Source: Trichococcus paludicola (GTDB lineage Bacteria > Bacillota > Bacilli > Lactobacillales > Aerococcaceae). From it: a stretch of 64,000 bases of DNA. Below the pieces are notes generated by a model. It was given only the letters and a program-made list of their open reading frames with translations. It searched no databases and was not told where the DNA came from. How positions within the stretch are numbered: position 1 is the stretch's first letter; the number at the start of each line of letters is the position of its first letter. Of this stretch, positions 56,465 to 64,000 are shown piece after piece. The stretch covers positions 310,001-374,000 of the forward strand of contig NZ_QBLC01000003.1 of NCBI RefSeq assembly GCF_003052295.1, given 5' to 3'. The translations under genes and the position numbers were made by a program.

Positions 56465-57535
56465 TTATCCGAAAAATACCCGTATCAGCGCAATGGCCAT
56501 AACGACTTGCACCGCGCCCACTGTCAAGCCGTACAGCAGGGCTTTGGGGCCTTCTTTGATGATGTCGGCGAATTTGACGCGCATGCCGATTGCGGCGAGG
56601 GCGGCGACTTCGAATTGGGTGCTGATGGCTTTTGAGACGACCAGGACGCCGTCTGGGACGCCGATGAAGCTGCGGATCAGGAAGAGGATGACAAATCCGG
56701 TCAGGAACCATGGGACGCCATAGGAGATGGCAGCTGGGCTGGCGGACGCGCTCGCTCCGGTGACCAATCCGTCATCAATCCCTGCGCTCTTTTTGCGCGT
56801 GAACAAAGGCTCTCCTTCGTTCATATTCATGCGCCCGTACAACACGGCGACGGCGATGATCAAGAGCACGCGCATCAGTTTGAAGACGGTCGCCAGGGTT
56901 ACGACTTCGTCATTGACGAGTTTTGCTGCGGCGACGACTTGGCCGACCGATTGGACGGTTCCGCCAATCAGGGCGGAGGTGCGCAGGGTGTCGCTCCCGT
57001 AAAGGAAGGCTCCCAAAAGCGGTAGGGCAATCATCAGCGCGGTTCCGGTCAGGTTGACGATCGTTATCGAGATGCCTTTATCCTTGTTGTCGGCCTGAAC
57101 GATCGGCGAGACGGTTCCGATGGCGGAGGAGCCGCAGACTGCGTTGCCGGCACCCATCAGCAGAGAGAAGCGTTTGCCGAAGCCGAAGTATTTGCCCAGA
57201 TTGTAGGTGACGAAAATCGTCAGCGACATCTGCAGAATGATGAAGACGAAGCCTTTCAGTCCGGCTGATTTCAGTACTTGGAAATCCAGGATCAGCCCAT
57301 TCAGGACGATGGCGTATTCCAAGAGACGTTTTTCGGAAAATTTCGTTCCTTGACCCAGTTCCGGCCGGTTGAGGAGCGTGTTGCCGAGCAGCATCCCAAG
57401 CAGGATGGCGATGAGTGCGGCGCCGAGTGCCGGCAGGAAACGGGCGAGAAATTGGCTGACCAAGGAGATGAGAATGCTGACGGCGAGGCCGGGCAAAATC
57501 CCATCGAGTTCTTTTTTGATTGCATTTATTTTCAT
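56465..57535 (-). CDS. YeiH/UPF0324-family putative anion exporter
   Basis: 356 residues with about ten helices. The family marks are LGMLLGNTLLNRP at the second helix, LLEYAIVLNGLILDF, the MGAGNAVCGSSAIGTVSPIV segment near residue 130 and VPWFLTGFVILFLIRSF. UPF0324 members, which include TauZ of taurine-degrading bacteria, are annotated as putative sulfate exporters. Here it may export an oxyanion or sulfonate; a link to the taurine-like cluster 13 kb away is only suggestive. It is a single gene on the minus strand. Confidence 0.85.
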   Translation of the reverse strand: MKINAIKKELDGILPGLAVSILISLVSQFLARFLPALGAALIAILLGMLLGNTLLNRPELGQGTKFSEKRLLEYAIVLNGLILDFQVLKSAGLKGFVFIILQMSLTIFVTYNLGKYFGFGKRFSLLMGAGNAVCGSSAIGTVSPIVQADNKDKGISITIVNLTGTALMIALPLLGAFLYGSDTLRTSALIGGTVQSVGQVVAAAKLVNDEVVTLATVFKLMRVLLIIAVAVLYGRMNMNEGEPLFTRKKSAGIDDGLVTGASASASPAAISYGVPWFLTGFVILFLIRSFIGVPDGVLVVSKAISTQFEVAALAAIGMRVKFADIIKEGPKALLYGLTVGAVQVVMAIALIRVFFG

Positions 57536-57837
57536 GAGTGTTAAGCCCCTCCAATATTATTGCGTTACAATAAATCATTTTACCTGAATTTGCGTATAAA
57601 TGAAAATATGGCATTAGTATCAGCCGAACTATGCTGGGATGCGCCATTCCTCAGCTTTTCGTGATGCTCAAAAGTAAAACTAACTTTTCATTAACAATAA
57701 ATCTTTGACAAACGTGGGGGAGTAGTGTAACTTACTATAGGGACTTTACGATAGAAGACATTTTTTGCCTTCACGTCCGTGTCTGTGTAAAGCGATTCCC
57801 AAAAGGATTGTGCACTAACAGAAAGAGGGAAATAGAT

Positions 57838-58869
57838 ATGAAAATTTTTGATTATGAAGACGTACAATTAATTCCGAATAAGAGCGTCGTGCAAAGCCGA
57901 TCAGAATGCGACACGACTGTCGTACTTGGTGGCCGCACGTTCAAATTGCCGGTGGTGCCTGCGAACATGCAGACTATCCTGGACGAAGAACTTGCTGAAA
58001 AGTTAGCCAGAGAAGGTTATTTCTACATAATGCACCGTTTTGATGAAGCGAGCCGTTTGCGGTTTATCCAACGTATGCATGAAAAAGGTTTGTTTGCTTC
58101 CATCAGTTTGGGGATCAAAGAAGCAGAATTCGATTTCGTAAATGAATTGGCGGCTAAAAAAGCCGTTCCTGAATATACAACAATCGACGTGGCGCATGGT
58201 CATTCCGATGAAGTCATCCGTATGATCAAACACGTCAAAGCAGTGATGCCGGCAACATTCCTGATTGCCGGTAACGTAGGCACTCCTGAAGGCGTCCGTG
58301 AATTGGAAAACGCCGGAGCCGATGCTACAAAAGTAGGGATCGGACCTGGTAAAGTATGCACTACCAAAATCAAGACCGGTTTCGGTACAGGCGGCTGGCA
58401 ATTGGCAGCCGTTAGCTGGTGCTCGAAAGCAGCAAGCAAACCGATCATCGCTGACGGCGGCGTCCGCACAAACGGAGACATCGCCAAATCGATCCGTTTC
58501 GGCGCAACAATGGTTATGGTAGGCTCGTTATTGGCAGGCCACGACGAGTCACCGGGCGAAACGAAGGAAATCAACGGCCGCTTGTACAAAGAGTACTTCG
58601 GCAGTGCTTCCGAATACCAAAAAGGCCAACGCAAAAACGTTGAAGGCAAAAAGATCCTGACGCCTTACCGCGGAACGATCGCGGACACTTTGAACGAAAT
58701 GCGCGAAGACCTGCAGTCATCCATCTCCTACGCAGGTGGAAAGGACATCGCTGCAATCCGCAAATGCGACTATGTGTTGGTTAAGAACTCCATCTACAAC
58801 GGCGACAGCAACCAAGGCATCATCGAAGCCGGCCGTAGTTCTTACGGCGAAGGCGATACCATTCTTTAA
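57838..58869 (+). CDS. guaC: GMP reductase
   Basis: About 343 residues from ATG 57838, preceded by GAGGGAAAT. It is an IMPDH/GMPR-type TIM barrel without CBS domains. The catalytic Cys lies in [17 protein letters not shown], and [19 protein letters not shown] binds the phosphate. It converts GMP to IMP with NADPH for purine salvage. The 270-base leader has a TTGACA at 57705 but no purine riboswitch that I can see. It ends at a clear terminator. Confidence 0.93.
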   Translation: MKIFDYEDVQLIPNKSVVQSRSECDTTVVLGGRTFKLPVVPANMQTILDEELAEKLAREGYFYIMHRFDEASRLRFIQRMHEKGLFASISLGIKEAEFDFVNELAAKKAVPEYTTIDVAHGHSDEVIRMIKHVKAVMPATFLIAGNVGTPEGVRELENAGADATKVGIGPGKVCTTKIKTGFGTGGWQLAAVSWCSKAASKPIIADGGVRTNGDIAKSIRFGATMVMVGSLLAGHDESPGETKEINGRLYKEYFGSASEYQKGQRKNVEGKKILTPYRGTIADTLNEMREDLQSSISYAGGKDIAAIRKCDYVLVKNSIYNGDSNQGIIEAGRSSYGEGDTIL

Positions 58870-58887
58870 GCAAAAATGTAAACAAAA

Positions 58888-58940
58888 GTAGGCCCTCAGC
58901 GGCGCCCGGAAACTACCGGATGACGCTGGGGCCTATTTTA
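58888..58940 (+). terminator. Terminator of guaC
   Basis: TAGGCCCTCAGCG / CGCTGGGGCCTA with TTTT. Confidence 0.85.
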
Positions 58941-59857
58941 TTGCGGCAAAATCAGAAGGAAAAGGCAGTTGTTAAATTCGTTTTCAAGTCAGAAATTGAT
59001 TATTGTCTAAACAGACAAGGATTTTTTGGAAGGTGCATTTGTAAGAATATAAAGTATATATCAACAAAAAACAATAGTTTGAAAATTCCGGAGGTTGCCA
59101 TCTATGTTGGCTATATTTTGTGAAGTTTGTGCGATTTTTAACAAAAGAAATTACAAGATAGCTATGAAAATCGGATCGCTCAACGAAAAACAATTTTGTA
59201 TTTTCTACGGAAAGGGTGTAATATTATTGAACTTCATTCGATCGTTCGGCTAATATAACGACCAAGTTTTTCCTAACTAAACAGTAAGTAAATTCAATAT
59301 ACTAATTTATTTTTATTGATGTAGCAACGTTTAACTAAACTTGTAATTTCATAACGTTCAATATTGGCTGACATTCTCTTTTTTTTTTTGGGAACATTAA
59401 AAAATAGATAAAAATGCATACGGGTGCTATACTTACGTTAGTGAGAGAGCTCTTACTAACGTAAGTAACATTTGTTTGAATCGCAATATTTCAAAGTCAA
59501 TTGCACAACAAATATTTAAGCAATCGCTGGAGGTAGGTTCTTATCAATCAATCACTAATGGAGCAGTCTGAAGTTTCGCTTCTGTCTATCCCGTAGCGGA
59601 AACCCTCCCCGAATTACCCCATCTTATTATAAATGTTTGATCGCAATACATACCTCACCTTTTTGAATGAACGAATATGATTTCCTCGCTACATTTTTTA
59701 GGGTTAAGCTGATGGGCTTAGCGGAAACACGCTGAAGGAACTAACAACTGCGAACAGTCTGGGGCCGGAGTCCGAATCCGGTCCTTTTCTATTGTTCCCA
59801 TTTTATGGGTTTGCCGGAAAAATAAATTTTAAACAATAACTGTTTTAGGCAGTCTGC
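58941..59857. other. AT-rich non-coding stretch
   Basis: About 920 bases with no convincing gene on either strand; the two short frames here have no ribosome site. It contains the palindrome at 59431-59466 and a small terminator-like hairpin GGCCGGA / TCCGGTCC with TTTT at 59761-59790. A small RNA starting at the palindrome and ending at that hairpin would be about 350 bases. Confidence 0.45.
59431..59466. promoter_or_regulatory. 36-base near-perfect palindrome over an extended -10
   Basis: ACTTACGTTAGTGAGAG and CTCTTACTAACGTAAGT match at 16 of 17 positions. The sequence TG-C-TATACT (59425-59433), a good extended -10, runs into its left arm, so a protein bound here would block transcription. 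The layout is typical of TetR-type operators. No regulator gene adjoins it. Confidence 0.6.
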
Positions 59858-59917
59858 AGGTCAGGACACCTGTCCTAACCTTTTTTTATTTTTTTAGGGA
59901 AGTACAGAACTGCCTGT
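59847..59917 (+). terminator. Nested hairpin with T run
   Basis: Inner stem AGGT-C-AGGACA / TGTCCT-A-ACCT followed by seven T (59858-59890). An outer pair AGGCAGT..CTG / CAG..ACTGCCT encloses it, a layout seen in alternative terminator folds. It lies just past the small peptide gene's stop on the other strand. Confidence 0.6.
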
Positions 59918-59939
59918 TTTGGATCAATGTGGAGAGTGC

Positions 59940-60110
59940 TTATCCTATAAACCAAAGCATATTAGTGGAATATTTTGCGGGCGCTTTTGCTACTTGCTCA
60001 TGTTGAATATTCTTACTGGACAAGTTGTCATCTGAAGATAATTCCTTTAAAATAAAAGTATTAGTGACCAGCACTCCGATGGCTAAAGACAAAACTATAA
60101 TTTTTTTCAT
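59940..60110 (-). CDS. 56-residue exported pre-peptide, candidate pheromone
   Basis: A small gene with ATG at 60110 and TAA ending at 59940. AAAAGGGG lies eight bases before the start, and a TATAAT on the minus strand (60154-60159) lies 44 bases upstream. The product begins MKKIIVLSLAIGVLVTNTF, a typical signal peptide, continues with a polar middle (SSDDNLSSKNIQHEQVAK), and ends in a short hydrophobic tail APAKYSTNMLWFIG. This plan, together with its position divergent from an Rgg-like receptor gene 111 bases away, matches secreted pre-pheromones such as PapR and the SHP peptides. No known family member was recognised. Confidence 0.7.
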   Translation of the reverse strand: MKKIIVLSLAIGVLVTNTFILKELSSDDNLSSKNIQHEQVAKAPAKYSTNMLWFIG

Positions 60111-60221
60111 GATAAGGACCCCTTTTCTAAATCATATTTCTCTTAATAATTACATTATATAGAAGAAATATGCTTTTTGAACTAATTAGTCGTATAATAC
60201 TATTAAAAAGAAGGTGAAGCC

Positions 60222-61127
60222 ATGGCGAAAGACTTCGGAGATGTTCTGAAAGAAATAAGGATAGATAGGGGGTATTCTCAACAATATGTCGCAGAAGGGA
60301 TCATGGGGCAATCTGCGTATTCTAAAATAGAAAGAAATGAAATAGAACCTACTTTTCGAAAATGGTTGTCGATTCTTGAAAAGCTGAATGTTTCCGTAGA
60401 TGAGTTCCGCTACATACTGAATAAAGAAAGTTTGACCACAAAAGAAAAGCTGATCAATGAATTTTTCTCGCTGAATTATAATTACCTTGATGATTTGAAA
60501 TTGGTTAAAGATGAGATAGATGCCTACTTAGAAGAAGATGAAGACTTTTTGTTAAGAAATATTTATTACGCATGCGAAAGTTTGATCGCTTTAAATACAA
60601 CCCAAAACGTTGAGGAAGCACAATTGTTTGCCAAGAAAATATGGGAGCGATTGGAGAAGTTTGATAGGTGGTATTTACTGGATATCCGATTAATAAACAC
60701 CATTTTATTTATTTTCCCGATTGATGTAGCCGTCAACATTGGTGAAAGAGCGACCGAACAATTAATCCCTTACCATAATCTGAAGGAAGCTGAAGTTCTA
60801 TTGATCAATGTAAATATTAATTTATCTGTTTTACTGATCGATGATAAAAAATATTCTGAAGCTCTTTCTTACCTGGAAAAAGTGATTCCTTTATGCAAAA
60901 AATATCAAAAATATAATCAACTAGCAATTGCCTACTCCAGAAAAGGGATCATCTTACATAAAACAGGGAAAATGGATGAAGGCTCCGAGTGCATACGGAA
61001 GGCTTACGCTATCTTGAACGCAATTGAAGACACAAAGCTGATAAGCGAATTAGAAAAAGAACTTTCGTATTATTTGGATATGGAAGACAAAGGTCCGCTG
61101 CAACTAGAGATTTCGCCGCAGGAATAG
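60222..61127 (+). CDS. Rgg/PlcR-like peptide-sensing regulator
   Basis: 301 residues with AAGGTGAAG upstream. The N-terminal XRE helix-turn-helix (about 1-65) reads EIRIDRGYSQQYVAEGIMGQ then SKIERNEIEPTFRKWL, and is followed by STV-like spacing and a long all-helical C-terminal domain (about 80-290) of TPR-like repeats (for example KYSEALSYLEKVIPLCKKYQ and IAYSRKGIILHKTGKMDEG). This is the architecture of Rgg/MutR and PlcR receptors that bind an imported peptide. The divergent peptide gene supports this. The gene is markedly AT-rich compared with its neighbours. Target genes are unknown. Confidence 0.82.
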   Translation: MAKDFGDVLKEIRIDRGYSQQYVAEGIMGQSAYSKIERNEIEPTFRKWLSILEKLNVSVDEFRYILNKESLTTKEKLINEFFSLNYNYLDDLKLVKDEIDAYLEEDEDFLLRNIYYACESLIALNTTQNVEEAQLFAKKIWERLEKFDRWYLLDIRLINTILFIFPIDVAVNIGERATEQLIPYHNLKEAEVLLINVNINLSVLLIDDKKYSEALSYLEKVIPLCKKYQKYNQLAIAYSRKGIILHKTGKMDEGSECIRKAYAILNAIEDTKLISELEKELSYYLDMEDKGPLQLEISPQE

Positions 61128-61174
61128 GGTACTCCACCTTAGCGATTTTTATAACATCTGCTCAGAAAACACAA

Positions 61175-61216
61175 AAAATCGGCCATCCAAATCCAATGGA
61201 GAGCCGATTTTTTTTT
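61175..61216 (+). terminator. Terminator after the Rgg-like gene
   Basis: AAATCGGC / GCCGATTT with extra pairing ATCC / GGAG and a long T run. Confidence 0.8.
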
Positions 61217-61228
61217 GCCAGGTGCCGA

Positions 61229-61386
61229 TCGAATGTAAAACGAAAGACACCGAACAGTTAACAAAATCCGAATCAGTTTGCTGAACGCAAACAGGACGGC
61301 AACGAATAGCCGGCGCCGCCCGCATAAGTCGACGATTCGTAAAGAAAGTTATGTTCAACATCCGATAACACTCATCAAGAGTAAAA
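61229..61386. repeat. 160-base intergenic repeat, copy A
   Basis: Shares with 62138-62299 the blocks GAATCAGTTTGCTGAACGCAA, ATTCG-AAAG and ATGTTCAAC-TCCGA. Both copies directly follow a terminator. Confidence 0.65.
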
Positions 61387-61482
61387 ATTTCCTTTCCGAT
61401 CGGTAGGTAGCTATAATAAGTGTGTATATTATTACAAAAAGTTAGTGCGCAACGTTTGGAGATCCAGAAGGAGGAATGAAGT

Positions 61483-62058
61483 ATGGCTGAAATCAGTATT
61501 TTTGGCAAAGGGAACATGGGGAGTGCAATCGGGGGTAATTTTGAAGACGCCGGGAATCAAGTAACATACATCACAAAGGATACACCCGTTGACAAATTTG
61601 GGGATATCGTAGTTTTGTCGGTTCCGTATCCGGCTATAGCAGGTATATTGGCTGCCCATCGCGACCTGTTTGCCGGGAAGATCGTCCTCGATATCACCAA
61701 TCCATTGAATTTTGAAACTTTCGACAACCTCGTTGTGCCGGCCGATAGCTCAGCCGCTGCGGAAATCGCCAAAGAAATACCGGACGCGTCTGTCATAAAA
61801 GCCTTCAACACGAATTTCGCCACTACCTTAGCAACCAAAAAAGTAGCTGGTGCCCACCCAACTACAGTGTTGTTGGCGTCCGACGACAAAGAAGCCAAAG
61901 ATAAATTGATTGCCGCATTGGAAGGCAGCGAACTGGCCTTCATCGATGCCGGCTTGCTGAAACGGGCCCGCGAGCTTGAAGCAATGGGATTCCTGCAGAT
62001 TTCGCTCGCTGCTGCAGATAAAATCAGCTGGACTGGCGGATTCGGCATCTTCAAGTAA
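61483..62058 (+). CDS. NADPH-dependent F420 reductase-like protein
   Basis: 191 residues with AAGGAGG upstream. The Rossmann start is EISIFGKGNMGSAIGGNF, followed by VVLSVPYPAI, LDITNPLNFE and KAFNTNFATTL. This is the F420_oxidored (NADP-dependent oxidoreductase) family; in bacteria without F420 its members are of uncertain function and may reduce other cofactors or substrates. There is no operon partner. It lies between the two copies of a 160-base intergenic repeat. Confidence 0.82.
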   Translation: MAEISIFGKGNMGSAIGGNFEDAGNQVTYITKDTPVDKFGDIVVLSVPYPAIAGILAAHRDLFAGKIVLDITNPLNFETFDNLVVPADSSAAAEIAKEIPDASVIKAFNTNFATTLATKKVAGAHPTTVLLASDDKEAKDKLIAALEGSELAFIDAGLLKRARELEAMGFLQISLAAADKISWTGGFGIFK

Positions 62059-62086
62059 ATATTGATCCAACACTGATACTATACTC

Positions 62087-62124
62087 AAAAGGATCGGATA
62101 CCCGCGAAGGAAATCCGATCTTTT
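62087..62124 (+). terminator. Terminator after the reductase-like gene
   Basis: AAAAGGATCGGAT / ATCCGATCTTTT. Confidence 0.85.
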
Positions 62125-62137
62125 ATTGACTAGTGTC

Positions 62138-62299
62138 GGTCGAATGCAAAGTGAAGGACGACGAACAGTCGACGAAGGTTGAATCAGTTTGCTGAACGCA
62201 AAACGAAAGACGCCGAACAGTCGACGTCCCCCTTATCAGTCCGTGATTCGAAAAGAAGGGGATGTTCAACTTCCGACAACCATCATGAAATGTAAAAAG
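62138..62299. repeat. 160-base intergenic repeat, copy B
   Basis: Related to 61229-61386. It also contains an internal near-duplicate of GAA-C/T-GCAAA..GAA-A/G-GACG-x-CGAACAGTCGACG, so the unit may itself have arisen by duplication. Confidence 0.6.
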
Positions 62300-62320
62300 A
62301 ATCAACGCCAAGACAAACAA

Positions 62321-62366
62321 AACTTCCGACAAATTAATAAAATTGTCGGAAGTTCTTTTTTTTTAT
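62321..62366 (+). terminator. Strong hairpin with T run
   Basis: AACTTCCGACAA / TTGTCGGAAGTT with loop ATTAATAAAA, then a long T run. The arms echo the CTTCCGACAACC end of repeat copy B. Confidence 0.85.
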
Positions 62367-62519
62367 ATGACGGCCCTAAGAGCCTTACGGACAAAAACAC
62401 TGTAAACTAATATTTTCTGAAAAAACTGCTATAGCAAGCAATACACCACATTTTCAACAGGGTTGATACCTACGGGAAAACACTGTTTATCAAAACATTT
62501 TGCACAAATCTTGCACGGC

Positions 62520-63360
62520 TCAGACGACTCCAGAAAGCCCACCCGCTATCTGGGTTGCTTGGGAATCGCCTTTTTCTTTCATCTCTTTCAATAGATGGGC
62601 ATTGGTTTGGCTTAAAACCATCACCGTATCTCCTAAACGATCCGCAACATACTGGACGTCCAATCCATGCTGCAACATGATACTGGCGTGCGTATGGCGT
62701 AAAGCGTGACTGGTGATCCGTCGGACGCCGGCTCTGTTGCACGCCTTTTGAAGCATGTGACTCACGCCCACTACTGAGATAGGCTCCATAAGACGATCAA
62801 CAAAAACGAGGTTGTTCGGATTCTTGATGGGGCCAGTCAGCGATCGCTTTCTCACGTCATCGTAAAAAGGTTTGATGATTGCTATCGTTTGCGGGTCGAC
62901 GGAAATCTTTCGCACCCTCTTTATTTTTGGTCGGGTTAAAATTCAACGTGTATTTATAATCCCAAGACTTTGAAATTTCAAGTGTGTTGTTTTCGAAGTC
63001 GAGACTATCGAAGGTAACCGCCATGATCTCGCCTATACGGGCGCCTGTTGCAAGCTGTAGGATACACATGTACTCAGCTTGATATCATCAAGCATCGCTT
63101 GCATGAGGCGCATCGCTTCATTCTCGTTTAAATATTTTTCTTCTTCCGGCTTCGGCGCACTGCCGGTTATCAGAATTTTGTAGGTCACGTCCGAAGGGAT
63201 ATCGCCATTCCGGAAAGCTTCCTTCAGGCAAGCACCAATCTCGTGATGGAGCTTTTTCACGGAACGGTACGATCGTCCAATCGCATATTCATTCAGGAAC
63301 TTCTGGTACACCGTTTTGGTTACTTGTTTCAATTTGTAGCCTTGAAAATTCAGCTGAACG
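62520..63360 (-). pseudogene. Broken tyrosine recombinase (phage integrase)
   Basis: Reading right to left: a core-binding part (YQKFLNEYAIGRSYRSVKKL), then the catalytic region (ATGARIGEI) in a second frame, then HALRHTHASIMLQHG in a third frame. Two single-base shifts near 63065 and 62910 break it. The first 55-60 residues are missing, replaced near 63360 by sequence of the opposing phage gene. The catalytic Tyr position near the end reads Asn (SQTNAHLLKE, normally T-Y-x-H-L), and the usual RLGH is RLGD. It cannot be active. Such integrases belong to temperate phages or integrative elements. Confidence 0.85.
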
Positions 63361-63361
63361 A

Positions 63362-64000
63362 AGATGCGCGTGTCCAAAACGAGGCGGGCCGGGTACAGGC
63401 AGAACTTACTCGTGCGGAAACCTTTGATGACTTAGTAGATAGTGAAATGATTGCTCAGAATGTTGCAACAAAATTGACTGAAAAAGAGTTAACATATGCG
63501 CCAAGGCTTGTTTCAGCCGAGCAACAGTTGGCGCAGAAAACCAGTCAAAAAAAATCTTTAGACAAAGAAATGCGAAAGCTGACAACAACACAAACTCAAA
63601 AAGTAATTGTGTCAGATAATTTTTTACGCGGTACGTCCGCATCATTGGGAACTGCCGATACAGGTCAAATATGGGGAATACTAGGTGGAACATTCGGTAT
63701 TGACAGCAATCACGCGGCTCCGTCTTCCGTAGGAGCGTGGAATAAAGCGGTTATACCATCTGGAGTGTCTGACTGCGAAATTTCAGCAGTCTTTTATAGT
63801 TGGATTCCCCAACCTAGAATAATGTTTAGGGTTGTTGACACAAGTAATTACTGGATTTTTGGTTGGACCGCACCCGATAAGTTAAGTCTATATAAAATAG
63901 TTGCCGGGGTTGTAACTTCGCTGGGTGACTATACTTCGGTATTGTAACATTCTGTAGGTAGCGTTTTTAAAGTTGTTTTATTCGGATCTAGTATAAAATG
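63362..64000 (+). pseudogene. Phage tail/baseplate protein remnant, continues past window
   Basis: From about 63362 the frame encodes VQNEAGRVQAELTRAETFDD, a coiled linker and then a carbohydrate-binding-like domain (SDNFLRGTSASLGTADTGQIW ... as overlapping pieces SDNFLRGTSASLG and TGQIWGILGG). This is the style of C-terminal parts of baseplate upper proteins in phages of Lactobacillales. The N-terminus is gone, joined to the antisense of the broken integrase. The frame has an in-frame TAA at 63945-63947, after which coding-like sequence (HSVGSVFKVVLFGSSIK) goes on to the edge, so the stop is a nonsense mutation. Confidence 0.65.

Noticed and set aside
57661-57837. Possible purine riboswitch before guaC
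   Set aside because: The conserved junction bases of purine riboswitches are not present, and no matching three-way stem could be drawn.
58920-59193. Two short frames after guaC
   Set aside because: One begins inside the guaC terminator, and neither has a ribosome site or recognisable domain.
62520-63377. Three separate small proteins on the minus strand
   Set aside because: Together they read as one integrase split by two single-base shifts, so a single pseudogene is the better description.

Overview
The window reads as chromosomal DNA of a low-to-mid GC Firmicute of the order Lactobacillales. The signs are strong AGGAGG-type ribosome sites, many lipobox lipoproteins, PTS sugar uptake, a GW-module surface protein and no outer-membrane genes. 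A Carnobacteriaceae member such as Trichococcus would fit, but no rRNA or other marker gene is present to prove it. No tRNA, rRNA or CRISPR array was seen.

Layout. 0-1.3 kb: an unknown gene and a helix-turn-helix gene. 1.4-3 kb: an amino-acid ABC permease and binding protein without their ATPase. 3.4-5.5 kb: a DUF1538 membrane protein coupled to a tandem PII-like protein. 5.8-9.8 kb: housekeeping enzymes (phosphoesterase, aldo/keto reductase, DNA glycosylase, Gfo/Idh oxidoreductase). 9.75-11.8 kb: a complete IS200/IS605 element (tnpA, tnpB, predicted guide-RNA 3' end) lying in the last codons of the Gfo/Idh gene. 11.9-14.7 kb: DEAD-box helicase and a ScrR-like LacI regulator. 14.8-18.5 kb: biotin operon bioY-bioB-bioD-bioA behind a BirA-type operator. 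18.7-22.9 kb: carbonic anhydrase lipoprotein, AEC transporter, a decayed MFS gene and an LRR lipoprotein. 23-32.2 kb: sucrose PTS plus hydrolase, OppA-type lipoprotein, RpiR regulator, alpha-glucoside PTS and GH4 phospho-glucosidase. 32.7-35.7 kb: an OpuA-type osmoprotectant transporter. 36-37.3 kb: Fic protein and orphan HicB. 37.9-44.1 kb: a seven-gene cluster of class III aminotransferase, NifI1-like and NifI2-like PII proteins, a TauABC-type transporter and an iron-type alcohol dehydrogenase. 44.4-57.5 kb: AEC transporter, lipoprotein, GH16 enzyme, a second DUF1538 protein, a giant GW/G5 surface protein and a YeiH-family exporter. 57.8-62 kb: guaC, a long AT-rich non-coding stretch, an Rgg-like regulator with a small divergent exported peptide, and an F420-reductase-like gene between two related intergenic repeats. 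62.5-64 kb: a broken integrase and a broken phage tail gene.

How the parts fit. The 37.9-44.1 kb cluster is best explained as uptake of taurine (or a similar aminosulfonate or aminophosphonate), transfer of its amino group, and reduction of the resulting aldehyde to isethionate. This would make taurine a nitrogen source, with a nitrogenase-type PII pair controlling it. The 59.9-61.1 kb pair looks like an undescribed peptide-pheromone circuit: a 56-residue exported pre-peptide transcribed away from an Rgg/PlcR-like receptor. The DUF1538/PII pair is a third nitrogen-signal-like module of unknown substrate. Several families of short intergenic repeats (GTTGTCCGAT hairpins, GC-rich CTCCGG repeats, and a 160-bp repeat) are scattered through the window.
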